From positions 51,464-115,463 of the forward strand of contig JAGFNK010000136.1 of assembly GCA_025769875.1 (NCBI GenBank): DNA of 64,000 bases, read 5' to 3'. The position numbers were made by a program, and so were the translations under genes. Positions 11,560 through 24,167 of the stretch are shown piece after piece. Within the stretch, counting starts at the first letter, position 1; every line of letters begins with the position of its first letter. Source of the DNA: Russula earlei. Lineage: Eukaryota > Basidiomycota > Agaricomycetes > Russulales > Russulaceae. A model generated the notes under the pieces. It saw only the letters and a program-made list of their open reading frames with translations. It searched no databases and was not told the origin of the DNA.

Positions 11560-12693
11560 GCGTTGATCTGTTGGGGTTTTACTGCGAGTGAGACGCGGAA
11601 GAAAATCGAGGTGTGGAGGGCGATGCGGACGTGCTTTTTAACGTGGGGGTCCCCCCCCCACCACCCGGCCTGGAGGCTCGCTTGCGGGGTGGCGCCTATA
11701 GTTCAGTACCTTTTCGGTACGTGGCCTCCGCGTGCTTTGATCGTGCTGTTCTCCGCCCGGCCGGCTATGGATCGCCTCGTGTACTCGGTGGAGTGCTGGG
11801 AACAGCCTACGTACAGGATCTCAACGATCCGTGTAAGTATTAGCGCCTGAACGCAAGAGGGCGAGACGCCGCCTGCGTGTCTGTGGCAATCATACCATCA
11901 TTGTGCTGATGTGTCGGGTGTATCTGTCAAAAAAAGGCATTTCCACAAACAGTCATCGGAGCTTTTTTCCCCCCCTTGTTCCGTCGCAAACTGAAGAACA
12001 AAAAGGGCGCTGGGAGCGTGTCATTGAGCCCAAAAAGTTATTGATCTGAGACGGAGCGCATAGCCCGGTAACAACCGACGACACAGAGTAGACCACATAA
12101 ACATCCTCCGCAAGGGGACACAGTGACCCAAGCGCTTGGCGGTGTGGTCGTGAACGGGTGAGCTCCAGCGAGACGTTGCTGCTTCCGAGTCGGGCCTAAC
12201 ATCAGCGCGAAGATAAGTCGAACTCGTCAGTTACCTTTTTCAGATACTGTTTGAGGTAGATGTGAGACAATGAAGAACTCCTCGGTTACTTTCATGCCCT
12301 AAGACAGTAGGGTTTCACTTATCATTGACAGTCACTGGGGGGATACGAGCGGAGCAGCTAGACAGTGCATCCCTTCTCGACGTGTGGACTGGCTCAAGTT
12401 TGACACACGGTCATTGTCGACGTTGGAAGCAGAACCACAAGTGGGGAAGCGAGGGAAAAGCGAGGTAGAGTTGGGCCTTGAGCGTAAACGTACTAGAACT
12501 GCCCTGATAGTAAGGGCGCAGCTTGCTGGCTTCTTGAAGGAGAACCAGTATCAAAATTCGTTTTCGCGAATTCTTTCGACGCGCACCAAGAGGCCATCAT
12601 TGTTGGGATGATGTTCAGGTTCAGGGCGAGGCCAATGACACGATTCGGCGTCGATGGTTCTACGGCAATCTCGATCACATCCCCGTGTGTACG
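11560..12693. other. Promoter-side intergenic region
   Basis: Upstream of the zinc-finger gene start at 11559. It contains a C run at 11652-11660, T and C runs near 11963-11976 and no convincing coding frame. A minus-strand open frame at 12493-12855 overlaps the duplicated segment described next and has no recognisable features. Confidence 0.45.
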
Positions 12694-12795
12694 GGAGCCT
12701 TCAACTTGAACGGCATCCACCAACGACCCAACATCTACTCTTCTCACTGGAACCCAAGATCCAGAGAGTGGAAATGTTGGAAAATGTTCCAGGTA
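12694..12795 (+). repeat. Fragmentary duplicate of the 5' part of the DUF6535 locus
   Basis: This segment resembles 13846-13975. Both begin with a block reading CTTCAACTTGAA followed by a near-identical GCATCCACCAAC, and both end with a block reading GGAAAATGTTCC or GGAAATGTCCC, then GGTA-GTTCTCC. It looks like a truncated second copy of the start of the DUF6535 gene 1.1 kb downstream, in the same orientation. Beyond 12795 the similarity is lost. Confidence 0.55.
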
Positions 12796-13845
12796 CGTTC
12801 TCCGCTCAGACATAGCGAGGTGAGCACTGGTGTCTGACGGTGAATAAAGATGCAATCTGCAAGTTGGAGCGGAAAACTAGGCAAGATGACGTGGCGGAGG
12901 CAGGCAGGCATGATACTCTCAAGCTCACCCTCACCTGTGACAGAAAGTATGGTCGATGAGAGCTCGTACGTCCTTGAGTATCCCGGACTTCCAGCATATC
13001 CACATGGGACTCTTCACCTTGTAGCGTGAATATCTCGCAGCTTCGCGAGGCTCAGGAAAGGACAAAAGCGTGCGAAGATCGCTGCACGAGTCCCAAGCTC
13101 TGTTCCAGGTCCCACTCAAGCGACAATCACGTCGCTTGCAGATCTTTACTTCCAAATGCGCCGCGATAGTGGCGCGTCCTTCAAACAGGAAATATTCCTT
13201 TGCCGAAGACCGTGAATACACCATCCGCGTCCTCTCCCGATCCCATAGCGATGAGCGAGGACATTGTGATAAGGCACATACGACCGAGCTCCCCTGAGGT
13301 ACGTGCTCGCTTCAAGCCAATAGCACGGTTTGCACCCACCCTCCCCATTGAAACCTTTATCCAAAGCATGTTGTTCTCATCCTATTCGACCTTTCGCTGT
13401 CCCACCACCACCTGCCTACTCCCAATAAAGGCGAGAGCGTCGAGAGAAGCGATGGGAGCTCGCTGTGGTGGCATAACCCATTATTCGAGGCACGAGCCAA
13501 GGCGGACATTCGCCGCACGTTGAGATATCTACCTCCCGCTAACACGGGGCGAGACCCACCACCACCAGGGGGTGGCACGGATGGCTGGAGGGCCGAAGTT
13601 CGTCTGCGGCAGCCCAGGCCGCAAGCCGCGTCGGATTGTGGTGAGTACTGTTTCTCTGTTGAACGGCACTCTCAATATGAACCAACTTTTCTAACGTCAC
13701 GATTCGCAGAGCCCTGCCGGTCCGGCGAAACGAGGGGCTTCCGAGAATAGTCATACTATCTGTATAAAGAGCAGCACAAGACTATGATAGAAAATTTACA
13801 TCCTCACTACAGTTAGTGCTGTCACCGGCTCGGCTCGAAAGTAAG
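12796..13845. other. Region without recognisable gene
   Basis: Several short open frames on both strands overlap between about 13070 and 13750. None shows domain motifs, and no splice pattern joins them. Some may be remnants of the DUF6535 duplicate. Confidence 0.35.
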
Positions 13846-13916
13846 CCTTCAACTTGAATTGCATCCACCAACAACCTCTCAAATGCCCACTCTTCCTACG
13901 TCCCGTACTCTTCTCA

Positions 13917-14672
13917 ATGTCTCAAACGGGACCAAAAGATCTCGAAAGCAAAATCGTTGGAAATGTCCCTGGTAGGTTCTCCACCGCAGGTCAAATGCCC
14001 TTCAACAAACTCACCCGCATGTATATAGATGACGAGCCACCACATGGCGCGACCTATTTAGGCGATAACTCAGAATCTCTCTACACCATATACTCAAAGA
14101 TTCCAGAGGAAGACGATAAAGAGATGGTCGAAGACTGGCAGAAGGTCGCAGATGGGATGCTCATCTTCGTGCGCCAGCGAGTCCCTATCTATATCACTGC
14201 CTATTGATCCAAACCGTGAACTGAACGGTTCATTCTCCGCCGTCCTCGCAGCACTCGTCGTTCTCTCTGTCCAGGACCTCAGACCCAGCTCCCTTGATAC
14301 GTCTGCTTTCTATCTCGAGAAGATGTATCAACTTCAAGCTGATCCCAATGCATCCCCTTCCTCTGTGGTGCAACCTCTCCATCGAGATATGCTGTCTGGG
14401 TGAACTCCCTCTGGTTCTCGAGCTTGGTTATCAGCCTTTCATGTGCGATGCTGGCGACATCATTGCAACAGTGGGCTCGTCGATACATCAAACACAGTCA
14501 GCCTGCGCGTCACAGAGCAGTCAATCGGGCACGGGTGCGCGCATACTTTGCGAATGGTATCAACAAGTTTCGTGTTCACTAGGTAGTCGAAGCATTGCCT
14601 GCACTGGTGCACCTTTCCCTCGGTTTTCTCTCACTGGCCTGATGATTTATCTGTTCAATATTGTCATCTGAA
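13917..14672 (+). pseudogene. DUF6535-family membrane protein relic, copy 2
   Basis: Exon 1 from the ATG at 13917 is open and well conserved: YTIYSKIPEEDDKEMVEDWQ, then ADGMLIFV at the expected intron. The expected acceptor before the next segment (FSAVLAALVVLSVQDLRPSS) is missing: the bases before GTTCATTC read AACG rather than AG. After QDLRPSS and EKMYQLQADP the frame shifts at about 14385, where the family sequence RYAVWVNSLWF continues in another frame, with QQWARRYI after it. A stop breaks the segment before VVEALPALVHLSL, and a further shift precedes MIYLFNI. The gene is therefore dead or heavily damaged. DUF6535 proteins have several membrane spans and no known function. Confidence 0.8.
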
Positions 14673-15340
14673 AAGCAGACACCACTCAGTGACATGTCTT
14701 GAACCCAACTCTTTCCTCGGACACCGCCTCCAGATCCTGCAGCTCCTGGATTCTCCTGCCCTCCTCGCCCCAGCGACCTCTAACGCTTTGCAAGGCGAGA
14801 TGTTCAGCTAGCCTTGGATGGGCTCGGGATCGCCGTATCGGAACACGCGGTGTGTTCTAGTCCATTAGTGTACATTCCCGCTCTCCTCTGACTCTGACCA
14901 CTTCAATGTCACCCTCTTTTAGTAGTTTCTTTTCATATCGTTTAGTTGACTCCTCTCCGATCCCATCTCGGCTACGCGCACGATCCGTTTTTGGGTACTT
15001 CGCTTTCTTCTCCTTAGCTACTGGACTGCCTTGCTCGTCTTCATCTTCGAGGACGATACGATACATTCGCGAATGTAATTTCCCCCGGTGCGAACGTCCG
15101 CGCGAAGCCGTCGTCCCTCTCGCCCATCTCGCGTTTGCATCCGTGTTCTCGCCCATCCCTTCCTCTCATTTCCCATATCAAAGCCCCCATCGCAGCAACC
15201 GGCACGTCGGTACAGCCTCGTTCAACTCGGCTGCTGCAACTTGACTGTCCGATCCTACGAGACTTCCTCTCATGCGTCGTCTAGCACTGCGGTCAGTGCT
15301 GTCGCAAAACGACATTGCTCTGATCGCCTCCCCCCTTGCT

Positions 15341-15390
15341 CCTTCCTTCCTTCCTTCCTTCCTTCCTTCCTTCCTTCCTTCCTTCCTTCC
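15341..15390. repeat. (CCTT)n microsatellite
   Basis: About 12 uninterrupted copies of the tetranucleotide CCTT. Confidence 0.97.
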
Positions 15391-16065
15391 TGCCTTTTAC
15401 GTTTTCTCACCTCCCGTTACCCAGTGATATGCCCCTCATCGGTATTCAGTCATCCTCGATGTCACCTCCATACCATGCTAACGAGGCGACAATCAGTGAG
15501 GGACATCATGCATTTTCAGCCCATTTGAACGCGCAGGTGATCTTCGACCGCGTCATTTTCATTTTCTGCCCAGTTCTTAGCCTGAGGCTTCCCGCGGCTT
15601 CAGTCTTTCCTTCTGACTTCCCGTGATCATTTAAAGAAGTTGTTTCGACTTGGGATCCTCGCATAAATCATTTGTGCACTTCGCACTACTACTATGCTCA
15701 CTTACCCTTGGTTGTTTTCTGAAAGAATGCTCGCAATGGGATCATGAATTAATGTCATTCGAAAAGCTGAAGTGTCTACTGTGGATACGACGCTCTTATG
15801 TACCTAGTACTCCTAGCTAGCGGCAATATATGAGGGCGAGGCCGTGAGCGGTTAACGCCGCCGGGCTATGAACCAGTCGGCGCTCGAGGCGCGACTCGGT
15901 TAAGTCACAACAACGATAGCTACCATGTTATTTCAAGCCACCGCATCACCGCATGCTGCGTCAAAAGCATATCATCGAGTCCACCTCCACTCGATCTTCT
16001 GCCCGCATCGAAGCCTCAAATGGCTGGCCGCAGTGGCGTTGAGCGGGGGCGTTCATGATGACGCT

Positions 16066-16108
16066 CGACCGACCGACCGACCGACCGACCGTCCGTCCGT
16101 CCGTCCGT
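16066..16108. repeat. Compound (CGAC)n-(CGTC)n-type microsatellite
   Basis: Tetranucleotide repeats of GACC that switch halfway to GTCC units, differing by one base. This suggests one point change in a repeat that then spread by slippage. Confidence 0.95.
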
Positions 16109-16730
16109 GAAGCCAGGATCCAACAACCCCAGAGAACGAGTTCCGTTAGCCGCAGAGGAAGGTTCTCTATCGACGCGATCCTCGCCAAACACAGAGAACA
16201 ACGATTCAAACATCGGTGCCGCCACCCACCGCCGCATTGCCACGATTTCTCTTGTTGTTGTCCTTTCTCTTGTTCTCCGGTACAACCGGCAGGAGTGGGG
16301 CTCAGGCCGTAGACGTTACGCCCCCGAGCCTGGTACCGTACATGGCCAGGGCGTGTTCGTCCAGTGGTCCTGCCGTGGGTCGACCGGCGGAGGGGATTGC
16401 GCACGCCTATTCAGACCTTAGCTGGTTCCCCGAGCTAAAACGCTTCTTTGATCCGACTTCGTTGTTCTGGCGCTTCTGCATATGAGAGATATCGCGCAGG
16501 TTGCAGTGACATTATTGTAGCTATCAATGATGATAGTAGTAGTACATTGCCCAGGTCCCTCTCTACAACAGCTAGGTTAAGTAAAAGTAAAGCATAATAC
16601 GATGTGCACGACGAAATGCATGATCCAAATTGCGATTAAACTCACAAACAAACTTGATAGAAAAATGATAATGCGAAATCAGCAAGAATGAATGAAGTAC
16701 AAGAAACGCAATCGAGTCACGGCGCAAGCC

Positions 16731-19700
16731 TCAAACCTCAGGAGAGAGGCTACCGCTCAACGCATGACCCATGATCTCCACCGCGCCCAAATGGAATGGT
16801 AAGATCGGATTTGCCTTGAGCCATCGCGAATGGGCGAGGACCGAGAGCTCGTGATAATTCCGACACACGTCCTGCAATGTGTCCGAGTCGGAAACTGTGA
16901 GCGATGAGCGATGCGACCGCGTGCAATGCAGCTGGTGCAAATGTAACAATGCGATCGAGGTAAAGCCGGCATCACCCGGTATTCTGATAAGCGTAGTTGT
17001 ACGGAGTGGCCGAACGTGTCGCTCGTCGGGTGAGTTAGCGTCGGAAGAATCCGCAACATAGGGTTGGGCATTCTCAAAGTCGCCGACCGAATTGGAGGGA
17101 AGGGAATCCAACTGCGCGCTGTGATTGAGGAGGTATGTAGCCGAGGAAGAGTCGATCATAACGTTGCCTGAGGACATCTTCGAGGTACGACTCTCTGGCA
17201 TCGGGCGCTTTGTGCCTCCGTGGGGTTCAATGAAAGACCACGTCCTGTCAACCTCGACGCGCATCAAACTGACATGAACCATGGGAAGCTCCCTGCACGA
17301 CGGCACAGATCTATCGAGCAGGTGCATCCACGCTTCCGAAAGATATCAGTCGACGCTTTGGCAGATCATGTAATGCCCAACTGACCTTCGAGCTCCCGGA
17401 TGCTCATCGTCCCGAGTTTGGCAATGATTATACGCCACTCCACATTTGCCCGCTTCGCAACGGTCACAGCGAATGTCCACATGTGTTGTGCGATGAATGC
17501 CTCTGGTGATTCACTCGGAAGCAACCAGACAGTGCAGTCGTGTGCTTCCCCCCGCTGGTCAACGCAACACGCAAGAAGCCATTTCCCGCAGCTGGACAGT
17601 TGGTAACCAACGTGGAACAGGGTGTGCCTGTCAACGACGTCCAGTGCTAGGACGGGAAACTGTCGCACGAATCGAACTTTGGTATGAGGTGGCCGTGCGA
17701 GGGAGAATGCAGGCTCTAGGAAGAAATCGCGCGTGCGTAGGCTGTTGTCAATGACCTGTCGAGACATCTCCCGGTCGACGGGTAATAGAATTCGATTGTA
17801 GATGGAACATGCAAACGCAAACACTCCATCACGGTCCCCAGAGGAGAATTTGAGAGAGTACACCGATTGAGCGGGGACAAATTGAAAGAGAATTTGCTCC
17901 CCTGGATGCATCTTCTGAGCCCGCTTGACAGCCGAGAATACTTGCCGCAAAGTCTGACTGGAGATGGAGATGGTTGATGAGGGCATGGCGATATAGAAGA
18001 CGTAGTTAGAGCTGGTGGGTGGCAAGTTGTTCGAGACGAAGGATGCTATCATCATATATTTAATAAGTCACCGAAGGCAAGGACCAAACGCTGAACTTAC
18101 CCAGCATCTTGCGGAAAGTCTCGAACTTGACGGGAATAAGACCATCCCTCACACAGCTACTTGACTTTCCGCGCTCATGTTCCCCAAAGTTATGTCTCTT
18201 CAAAGTGAGTCAGTCAAAAGTGCTGGCTCGACTGGATCACTGCGTCACCCACCGTATACGTCGAAGAGACCCACTGGAGCCACTTGTCAACGGCATTAAC
18301 TCTGGTCTCGTCAAGTTCTTCAAAAAAGACAAATGCACAGACGTCCTTCTTCCCTGCCCGTGGACTCAACCCTAATTTATCCCAGAAGCGAAGCGCACTT
18401 GGGAGCACCTGGATGATCGAGTCCGATTTGGCGACAGAAAAGAACGGAGGCTCGATCTGTTCCAGGACGGGTTTTACCCCGTCCTCCGACGTGAAGACAG
18501 ATTGAAGATCAAGGGGGCCCTCTAGTCCGGGTAGCGTCCCAAGTGCCTTGGCCACGATACGCACGTCTGCCTGCCACACCTCCGTTGCGCAGCGGTGTTC
18601 TGCCCAGCAGTCGACAGCGTTTGCGCGCCACGCGTCATTCCATGTAGCACTCTCGACAACTTCTTTCGCGAGGATCTGCGCCGCCGCTTCCAACGATTTG
18701 GACTTCTCCGAGGCTGCACCGAGTAGCGCGGCAGGTGACACGGGTGTGGGCACCGACAGCAGAGCCGCACTAGGTGTTTGCCCAGAAGGGGATGGGGCAG
18801 CAGGCGATGGGCGTAAGGGTGTACTGAGTCCTAGTAACAGGCTATGTTGGAATTGGGTCCGCAGCAATGCCGGTCCGGATGGGAGGTAAGACGGTAATGG
18901 CGTAAATGGCCGCGGACCTGTTATTGGCGACATTACTTCACCATCACCCTCATCCACCTGCATATCTTCATCTTCGCTGTCGTCCGTCTCGCTGTCGTCA
19001 GATAGAGCATAGCCTTCCTCTGGAGGTGGTGTTTGCATGACATTCCGCGTCCATTCCTGCAGACCTCGAACCCAGTCTGAAGTTTCAGGGTTGCCATTTA
19101 ACGCGGTCTTGCGTTTGATATCCTTAAGCTTGCGCACGACACCCTCACGTGGATCCGTTGCAGTTTTGTAGCGATCCCACCAGCCGCCTTCCCGAGGCGA
19201 CGATGGTCCAGCTATCAACTGCGTTCTGTCTTCTTCATCTGGTGGACTGGATAGAGCAAACTTTCCAGCTGTGTACTTCCCATCCGCCACACGATAGGTC
19301 GAAGCAAACGGTATTGCGTCAAAAATTCCTCCACCCAATGGCGATCGTGGCATGAGGCGGACTGCGGGGTCGAGTGTTACGTTGCTGGGTGTCGCGGGGC
19401 CAGAAGGAGGGGACAGAGTTTTGGTTGGCGAGGGGATCAGTTCCACGGCAGCATCCAACACACTACCCTGATGGGCAAAACCGCCCGTAAGAGCACTTGG
19501 CGGCCACAGGGGCGTATGGGACGAAGATATGATGGCAGATGGCTTGGTATCTTCAAAGATTTGAGGGGAGATGCCAAGTGGAGATGGACATGCCGTCTGT
19601 GTCAAATTCGTTCCATTGTTTATGCTGAGTGGAGGAGGCACGGACGATGACGTTGTTGAGATACCAGATTGTTGGGGCTTGCCATCGTCCCAGAATTCGA

Positions 19701-21997
19701 AATCCGCCTCCGTGAAGATGTCGTCGATACCAGCGCCATCAATGTCCATGGGCCCCATGTCGCTCGTTCCCCACCCACCGCCTCCACCACTGGCAATGGG
19801 GTCGACGCTATAGGGAAGTGAACCGAGACCCATGTCCACATTGATGCTAACATCACCAAGAGACATATCGAGGATCCCACCTGTTGATTGCCAAGACGCG
19901 GCATCTTGGGGCCAATTTTCAAAGCCGGGAAATGTATCGAACGAAGGTACCGGAGCAGACGCAGCAGAAAATGTCACTGCATCAGGCGAGGAAGCGATAG
20001 TAGAAGCAGAGGACTCCACTGGGGGAGCAATCGGCTGCACGACTGTGGATGACACAGAGAGAGATTGGGAAGTGTTTTCTACCGAAGATGGCAGAGTGGT
20101 CGCCTGAGGTGGGGAAGGATAGAATGGTTGCTGGGCAGGAAGGTCGGCCGCACTGGAGAGGGGAAGGGAGAGGGGAACTAAGGCAGCAACGGACGAAATC
20201 GCACCATCTGGGCCCATCATCGTTGGCGAGTTTATGGTAGCGATCAAAGTCGCCGACGTGGGTGAAGAGATACTAACCGACCCTGGGGTATTCACGTTGC
20301 TGATAGCCCGGGCTGGTGAAGCATCAACACTTGGACCAGAGCTTTCACGTTCTCTTCTCAAGCGTTCTCGTTCTCGTTCCCGTTCCTTTACAACGGCCTC
20401 AATGTACTCACCGGCCTCGCCGGCAATCGCGCAGATGTCATCACGTGACGACGAATCAGGGTCGAACTGAAAGGATGAGAGTCCGCTGACGGTGAGTTTA
20501 TGCGATGTGGCGCCAAGTACATTAGACCGACGAGTTAGGGCCGGAGGTAAGTCAGAAGGGGTTGATGGCGGTGGCGGACTACGTCCGAGCGGCGAGATAG
20601 GAGAAGCCGCAAATGCAGTGATGAGTGAGCCAGCAGGCACTGGCCGCTGCAGGCTGGGGCGGCGATGGTTGAAGCTGCGATGGTAAATCAGGGACATGAG
20701 TGAGTTGATGAGAGGCATGTGGTGATGCCGAAGTCGGAAGAAAAGAGACCGCGAGCGAGATCGGCCAGATGACCATGACACCTTTATCTTCCCCTTGCTT
20801 GTTTTGCACCTCTATCCATGCAATCAGGTAACCGCGGGTCACACGACGTTGTGCGGCTCCCTGGACTTGCGCCCAGGGTCGGAGGACCAGCCGGCTTCGA
20901 GGCTAGCGCCACCCAACTCTCACAGCCAAGGCCGATTAATGACTGGGCAAATTGCGCCGTAATGATAGCGGTGGGACCGTTGTATGACGTAAGGAAGTAG
21001 GCGGGCGTTCCGTACGGAAGTAGGGTAATGGGGGTGCCTGGTGGGAGTGGGCGCGATTGACGAGATAGGAAGGTAGTGCGTTGGACAAAGCAAGGGTCGG
21101 ACGAGGAATATGCGTGTGGTGTAATGTGACGTGGAGGTGAGTGTGGATCAATGGACCTGTCTAACGCATTAATCATCATCAGAAGTTCTGAAAAATGTGA
21201 TGGGTACCTGTTCTGCGCATGATGCTCCCAACCCGTACCCCAGCCTGACGTTGAATGTTGCGGGAATATAAGAAATCCACCATTGAGCCTACACAATATT
21301 CGATCATGGTCTTGCACAGAACATATATCATTGATCAGCCTCTCCTGCACGGCCTTGACGAACAGTGTATGTGGGGTATCCGGAGGTTTTGTGATGAGAG
21401 AGGGGAGGGGGGGTGTTCAGTTTGCTGTGGGCTAGACGATAAATTCTTGGGCTTGGATGACGGGTTCTTTGGTAAAGGATGCCTGCTTGGAACTGTGAGT
21501 GTCAGAAGGGCGGAAAGAGTGTATCTGCGAGGCTATGTGGGACGCGAAGTCAGTACGGTGTGGAACACCAGATAAAGTGGCCGCAAGAAATGTATCGAGG
21601 TGCGTGATTGAATTGTGTACTCGGGGGACTCACAGATCAAACCATCGAACTGCAAGGCCTTGAAAGTGTCGGATGGATTATATTCCCCGTCAGAAGGGAG
21701 GATTGAGAAGACGTAGAGCTGCTGTCCGCCGTGTCCGACGTGAGTGGTGCAGAGAAGAGAGTCGAGAAGGGATGGTTTTCCGGTATCAAAGATGAGCGTT
21801 CGTGCGCGCTCGATGGTATCGGCATGAAGTGTGGGAGAGGTGGTCGGAGAGAATACGGCATACAGGATGGAAGCGTTAGGTGGAAGAGGGATGGCCGAGG
21901 ACAGAAGTTTGTTGGAGAGGTCGATGGATGGCGGGTGTCGGGCTAGCGCGACAGAGCCCGAGCTGCCCGGGGATATTGCAGGTGGTTTCGAGGTCAT
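16731..21997 (-). CDS. MED13: Mediator subunit 13 (kinase module), N-terminal third fragmented
   Basis: MED13 belongs to the CDK8 kinase module, which binds Mediator and represses or tunes RNA polymerase II transcription. The 3' part is clean: exons from about 20640 to 18253, then 18197-18101, 18045-17386 and 17332-16731, with introns of 55, 55 and 53 nt. It carries the C-terminal MED13 motifs DGLIPVKFETFRK, FYIAMPSS, ILFQFVPAQS, RILLPVDREM, HVGYQLSSCGKW, CVDQRGEAHD and ANVEWRIIIAKLG. The middle is a long Ser/Pro-rich region with an (ER)n stretch. The start ATG is at 21997. Between about 21560 and 20600, MED13-like segments (SIHFLRPLYLVFHT, LFVKAVQERL, GTPAYFLTSYNGPT, YLIAWIEVQNKQGEDKG) fall in different frames, with a TAG near 21533 and an apparent frame change at a run of seven C near 21410. 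I cannot give one continuous model there. Confidence 0.92.
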
Positions 21998-22371
21998 TGA
22001 GAACAACTGGGAGCATTCGTACGAGGATGTGCAAACCAGGCGAGGAGCGTGTGTCACATGAGCTGACACCAATATTGGCACAACTGAGTGAACGTGTCTG
22101 GCACCCTCGGCCGACTGACGTGTTGTATGAAGGAGGGTCCTGCTTGCTCTCGGTGATCGTTGATGCGCTGCCTCACCTTGTACTCGACCACTGGGAGACA
22201 GGTTGAAAATGATGGGGAATGGGAACGAGTACGAGCAGGAGACGCGCAGGCCGCGGGCCGGAATTTCAAAAACATGACCGCCCATACGTCACTGGCCTTC
22301 GTTGGTCGCGCGCTAGTAGCTACTGCTTTACAGGCGACTAATCATAGCTAACGATCTCTTGTCCACCACCG

Positions 22372-23142
22372 TTAATAATCCTCAATGTCAGATTGCCCAA
22401 CGCTACGGGGAAGAGAGCTCGTCGAGCGCCGGTTTTGGGAACCAGAACCAGTGGGGGATTGAAATGCTACTCTTCGTGGGAGGGCTGGTAGGTATGCAAG
22501 GGGAGGCAAGGGGACATCGGGCTTCTTCTCTCGTGGCCACATGCTCTCCTGGCTCCACACGGTGGACATAGAAAGCCTAGCACCAGATACCGACGCTGGT
22601 AAAACTGGAGGCAGAGCGGGGATCCTTTGCGTAGAGGAGGAAACGAATCGTCCGTCACGTTCGGCGGCCACGTCACCATCGTTTCCCAAAGTGGTGTGAT
22701 TAGAAACGTCCTCGCGTTGGGTATGATCTTCGACCCCTTCGACTCTTTTGGTGGTCGGGGTATTGACGATATAGGCTGAGCTTCGCGAAACCCTCGAAGC
22801 AGGACGCTGCACGTCGCTCGGAGCACCATGGCCAGTTCCTGCTTGAGTCAAGGATTGGCCTTGAGGTCTCATTGACTTGTCGACCCTCTCAGCTGATGAT
22901 GGAGAGATTCCACCCAGTATGTTGGGACCGCGACCGGTGCGGTCAAACACGTCCGACGCTTTAAACCCGTCTTCAAGAGTTGTTAAAGGGATTGCGTTAT
23001 TTGATTGTACGAGCCTGCGTCGACGGGTATAATAACGCCATGAAAAGAAGGCAACGGACGCCAAGGCGCCGACGGCAACGACAGAGAGAACCCCCGCGGT
23101 AAACGAGGGTAGGAAAGAAGATTCGGAGGTTGTCCCAGACAT
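22372..23142 (-). CDS. Single-pass membrane protein of unknown function
   Basis: Uninterrupted frame of 256 residues from the ATG at 23142; an ATG 27 codons upstream (23223) is in frame but adds an unlikely leader. A short N-terminus (MSGTTSESSFLPSF) is followed by one hydrophobic helix at about residues 14-36. Then comes an RRRR stop-transfer patch and a long Ser/Pro-rich, low-complexity cytosolic tail without a recognisable domain. This layout (short outside, single helix, disordered inside) is common among fungal adaptors and sensors, but I do not recognise the family. It lies 375 nt upstream of MED13 on the same strand. Confidence 0.6.
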   Translation of the reverse strand: MSGTTSESSFLPSFTAGVLSVVAVGALASVAFFSWRYYTRRRRLVQSNNAIPLTTLEDGFKASDVFDRTGRGPNILGGISPSSAERVDKSMRPQGQSLTQAGTGHGAPSDVQRPASRVSRSSAYIVNTPTTKRVEGVEDHTQREDVSNHTTLGNDGDVAAERDGRFVSSSTQRIPALPPVLPASVSGARLSMSTVWSQESMWPREKKPDVPLPPLAYLPALPRRVAFQSPTGSGSQNRRSTSSLPRSVGQSDIEDY

Positions 23143-24167
23143 TGAGCAGTTGGATCTTGTTAACCCTGTGAGCAGCGGGGGGACACCGTGAAACCATGAT
23201 GGCTCAAGTTGTATGATGTGCAACGACGAGTTGTGGCTCCATGTCGCACCGGATCACCACAGTAGTACCAATAGCAGATGTGGATTGCGTGTGGCTGTGA
23301 TTTGTAGCATTCGGAAAAATCGTGATTTGTGGACCCGGATGTAGAGTGATGACTCAGTCTTGTGTATGGCAGACTGTATCGGTCAGTTATCTACCTTGTA
23401 GAGTGATGGCTATTAGTTTAAGTGGGTGGTAAGGGAATGTGGTAGTACTAACCTCGTCTTGTGTATAAACAGGGAGTGGGGGAAAAACCGAACGGCAACT
23501 AAGTAGAATTATTTACACGTAACGGTCCGACTTTGTCCGTTCGGGCCACGCGGTGGCTGCATGCCTGCTGCCAGCAGGAGGTTTCTAGGAGCGGAGAGAC
23601 AGTAGTATACGCACCCTTGGGCAAGCACTGACGATATACAATGGAGGTGTCGAACGAGGGAGGCAGGAAAAAAAATCGAATGAGGATTCACTAATGACTT
23701 GCTCTTCCTGCCCTTCGTGACTGTGGAGACCTGGCTGGTATCTGGCTCGACGTGCGAGTGGAAGCGAGAAGCGAAAGGAAAGAGTGAGGGATCTGAGGTC
23801 TGAGACCTGTAGACCGTGCATCCCCCCTTGCCCCCACATCTTACGTTTGAGCCGCCCAGGCCGAGGGCCAGCACAAGTGTCCGCGGCCCTCCTCCTTCCG
23901 TGAGCAGTCTAGCCTCTCTCTTCGTCCTGAACACCTTACTGGCCGTTTTTTGGTCCTTTTCATTTATTTAAACCTGAGCTTGGTCAGATTCTACTGCCAC
24001 GTGAGATTGCAATTGTACCTATCCGTCCGTCTGGACTCATCCTCGTTTTCTAGTTCATCTCACGTTTAACGTCGTCTTGGGGCCCTGCTCTTCACCCGGC
24101 ATCTAGTGCTCTTGAACTGTCTATCTTTCTGATAATTTCTACTCGCCGCCCATCATCAAGTGCAGGT
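23143..24167. other. Divergent promoter region
   Basis: Lies between the start of the minus-strand membrane protein and the start of the plus-strand open frame at 24168. Short open frames at 23509-23934 (minus) show no coding features. An A/T-rich tttcatttatttaaa at about 23957-23971 may belong to the plus-strand promoter. Confidence 0.4.

Larger units (their letters stand above)
14673..16730. other. Intergenic region with microsatellites
   Basis: No gene was recognised with confidence. Open frames at 14857-15156 (minus, highly charged) and 16216-16485 (plus, hydrophobic start) are noted but unsupported. Two microsatellites lie here and create long false reading frames. The 3' side ends at the stop codon of MED13. 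Confidence 0.4.

Noticed and set aside
14857..15156. Highly charged 99-codon frame on the minus strand
   Set aside because: Composition looks like a disordered protein but it has no start context, splice pattern or family, and an overlapping plus-strand frame of similar length exists.
16216..16485. Small secreted protein (hydrophobic start, 89 codons)
   Set aside because: Downstream of a microsatellite that makes false frames in several directions; no other support and overlapping frames are equally long.
19571..20107. Plus-strand frames across MED13
   Set aside because: They are antisense to the conserved MED13 open frame and contain no domains.
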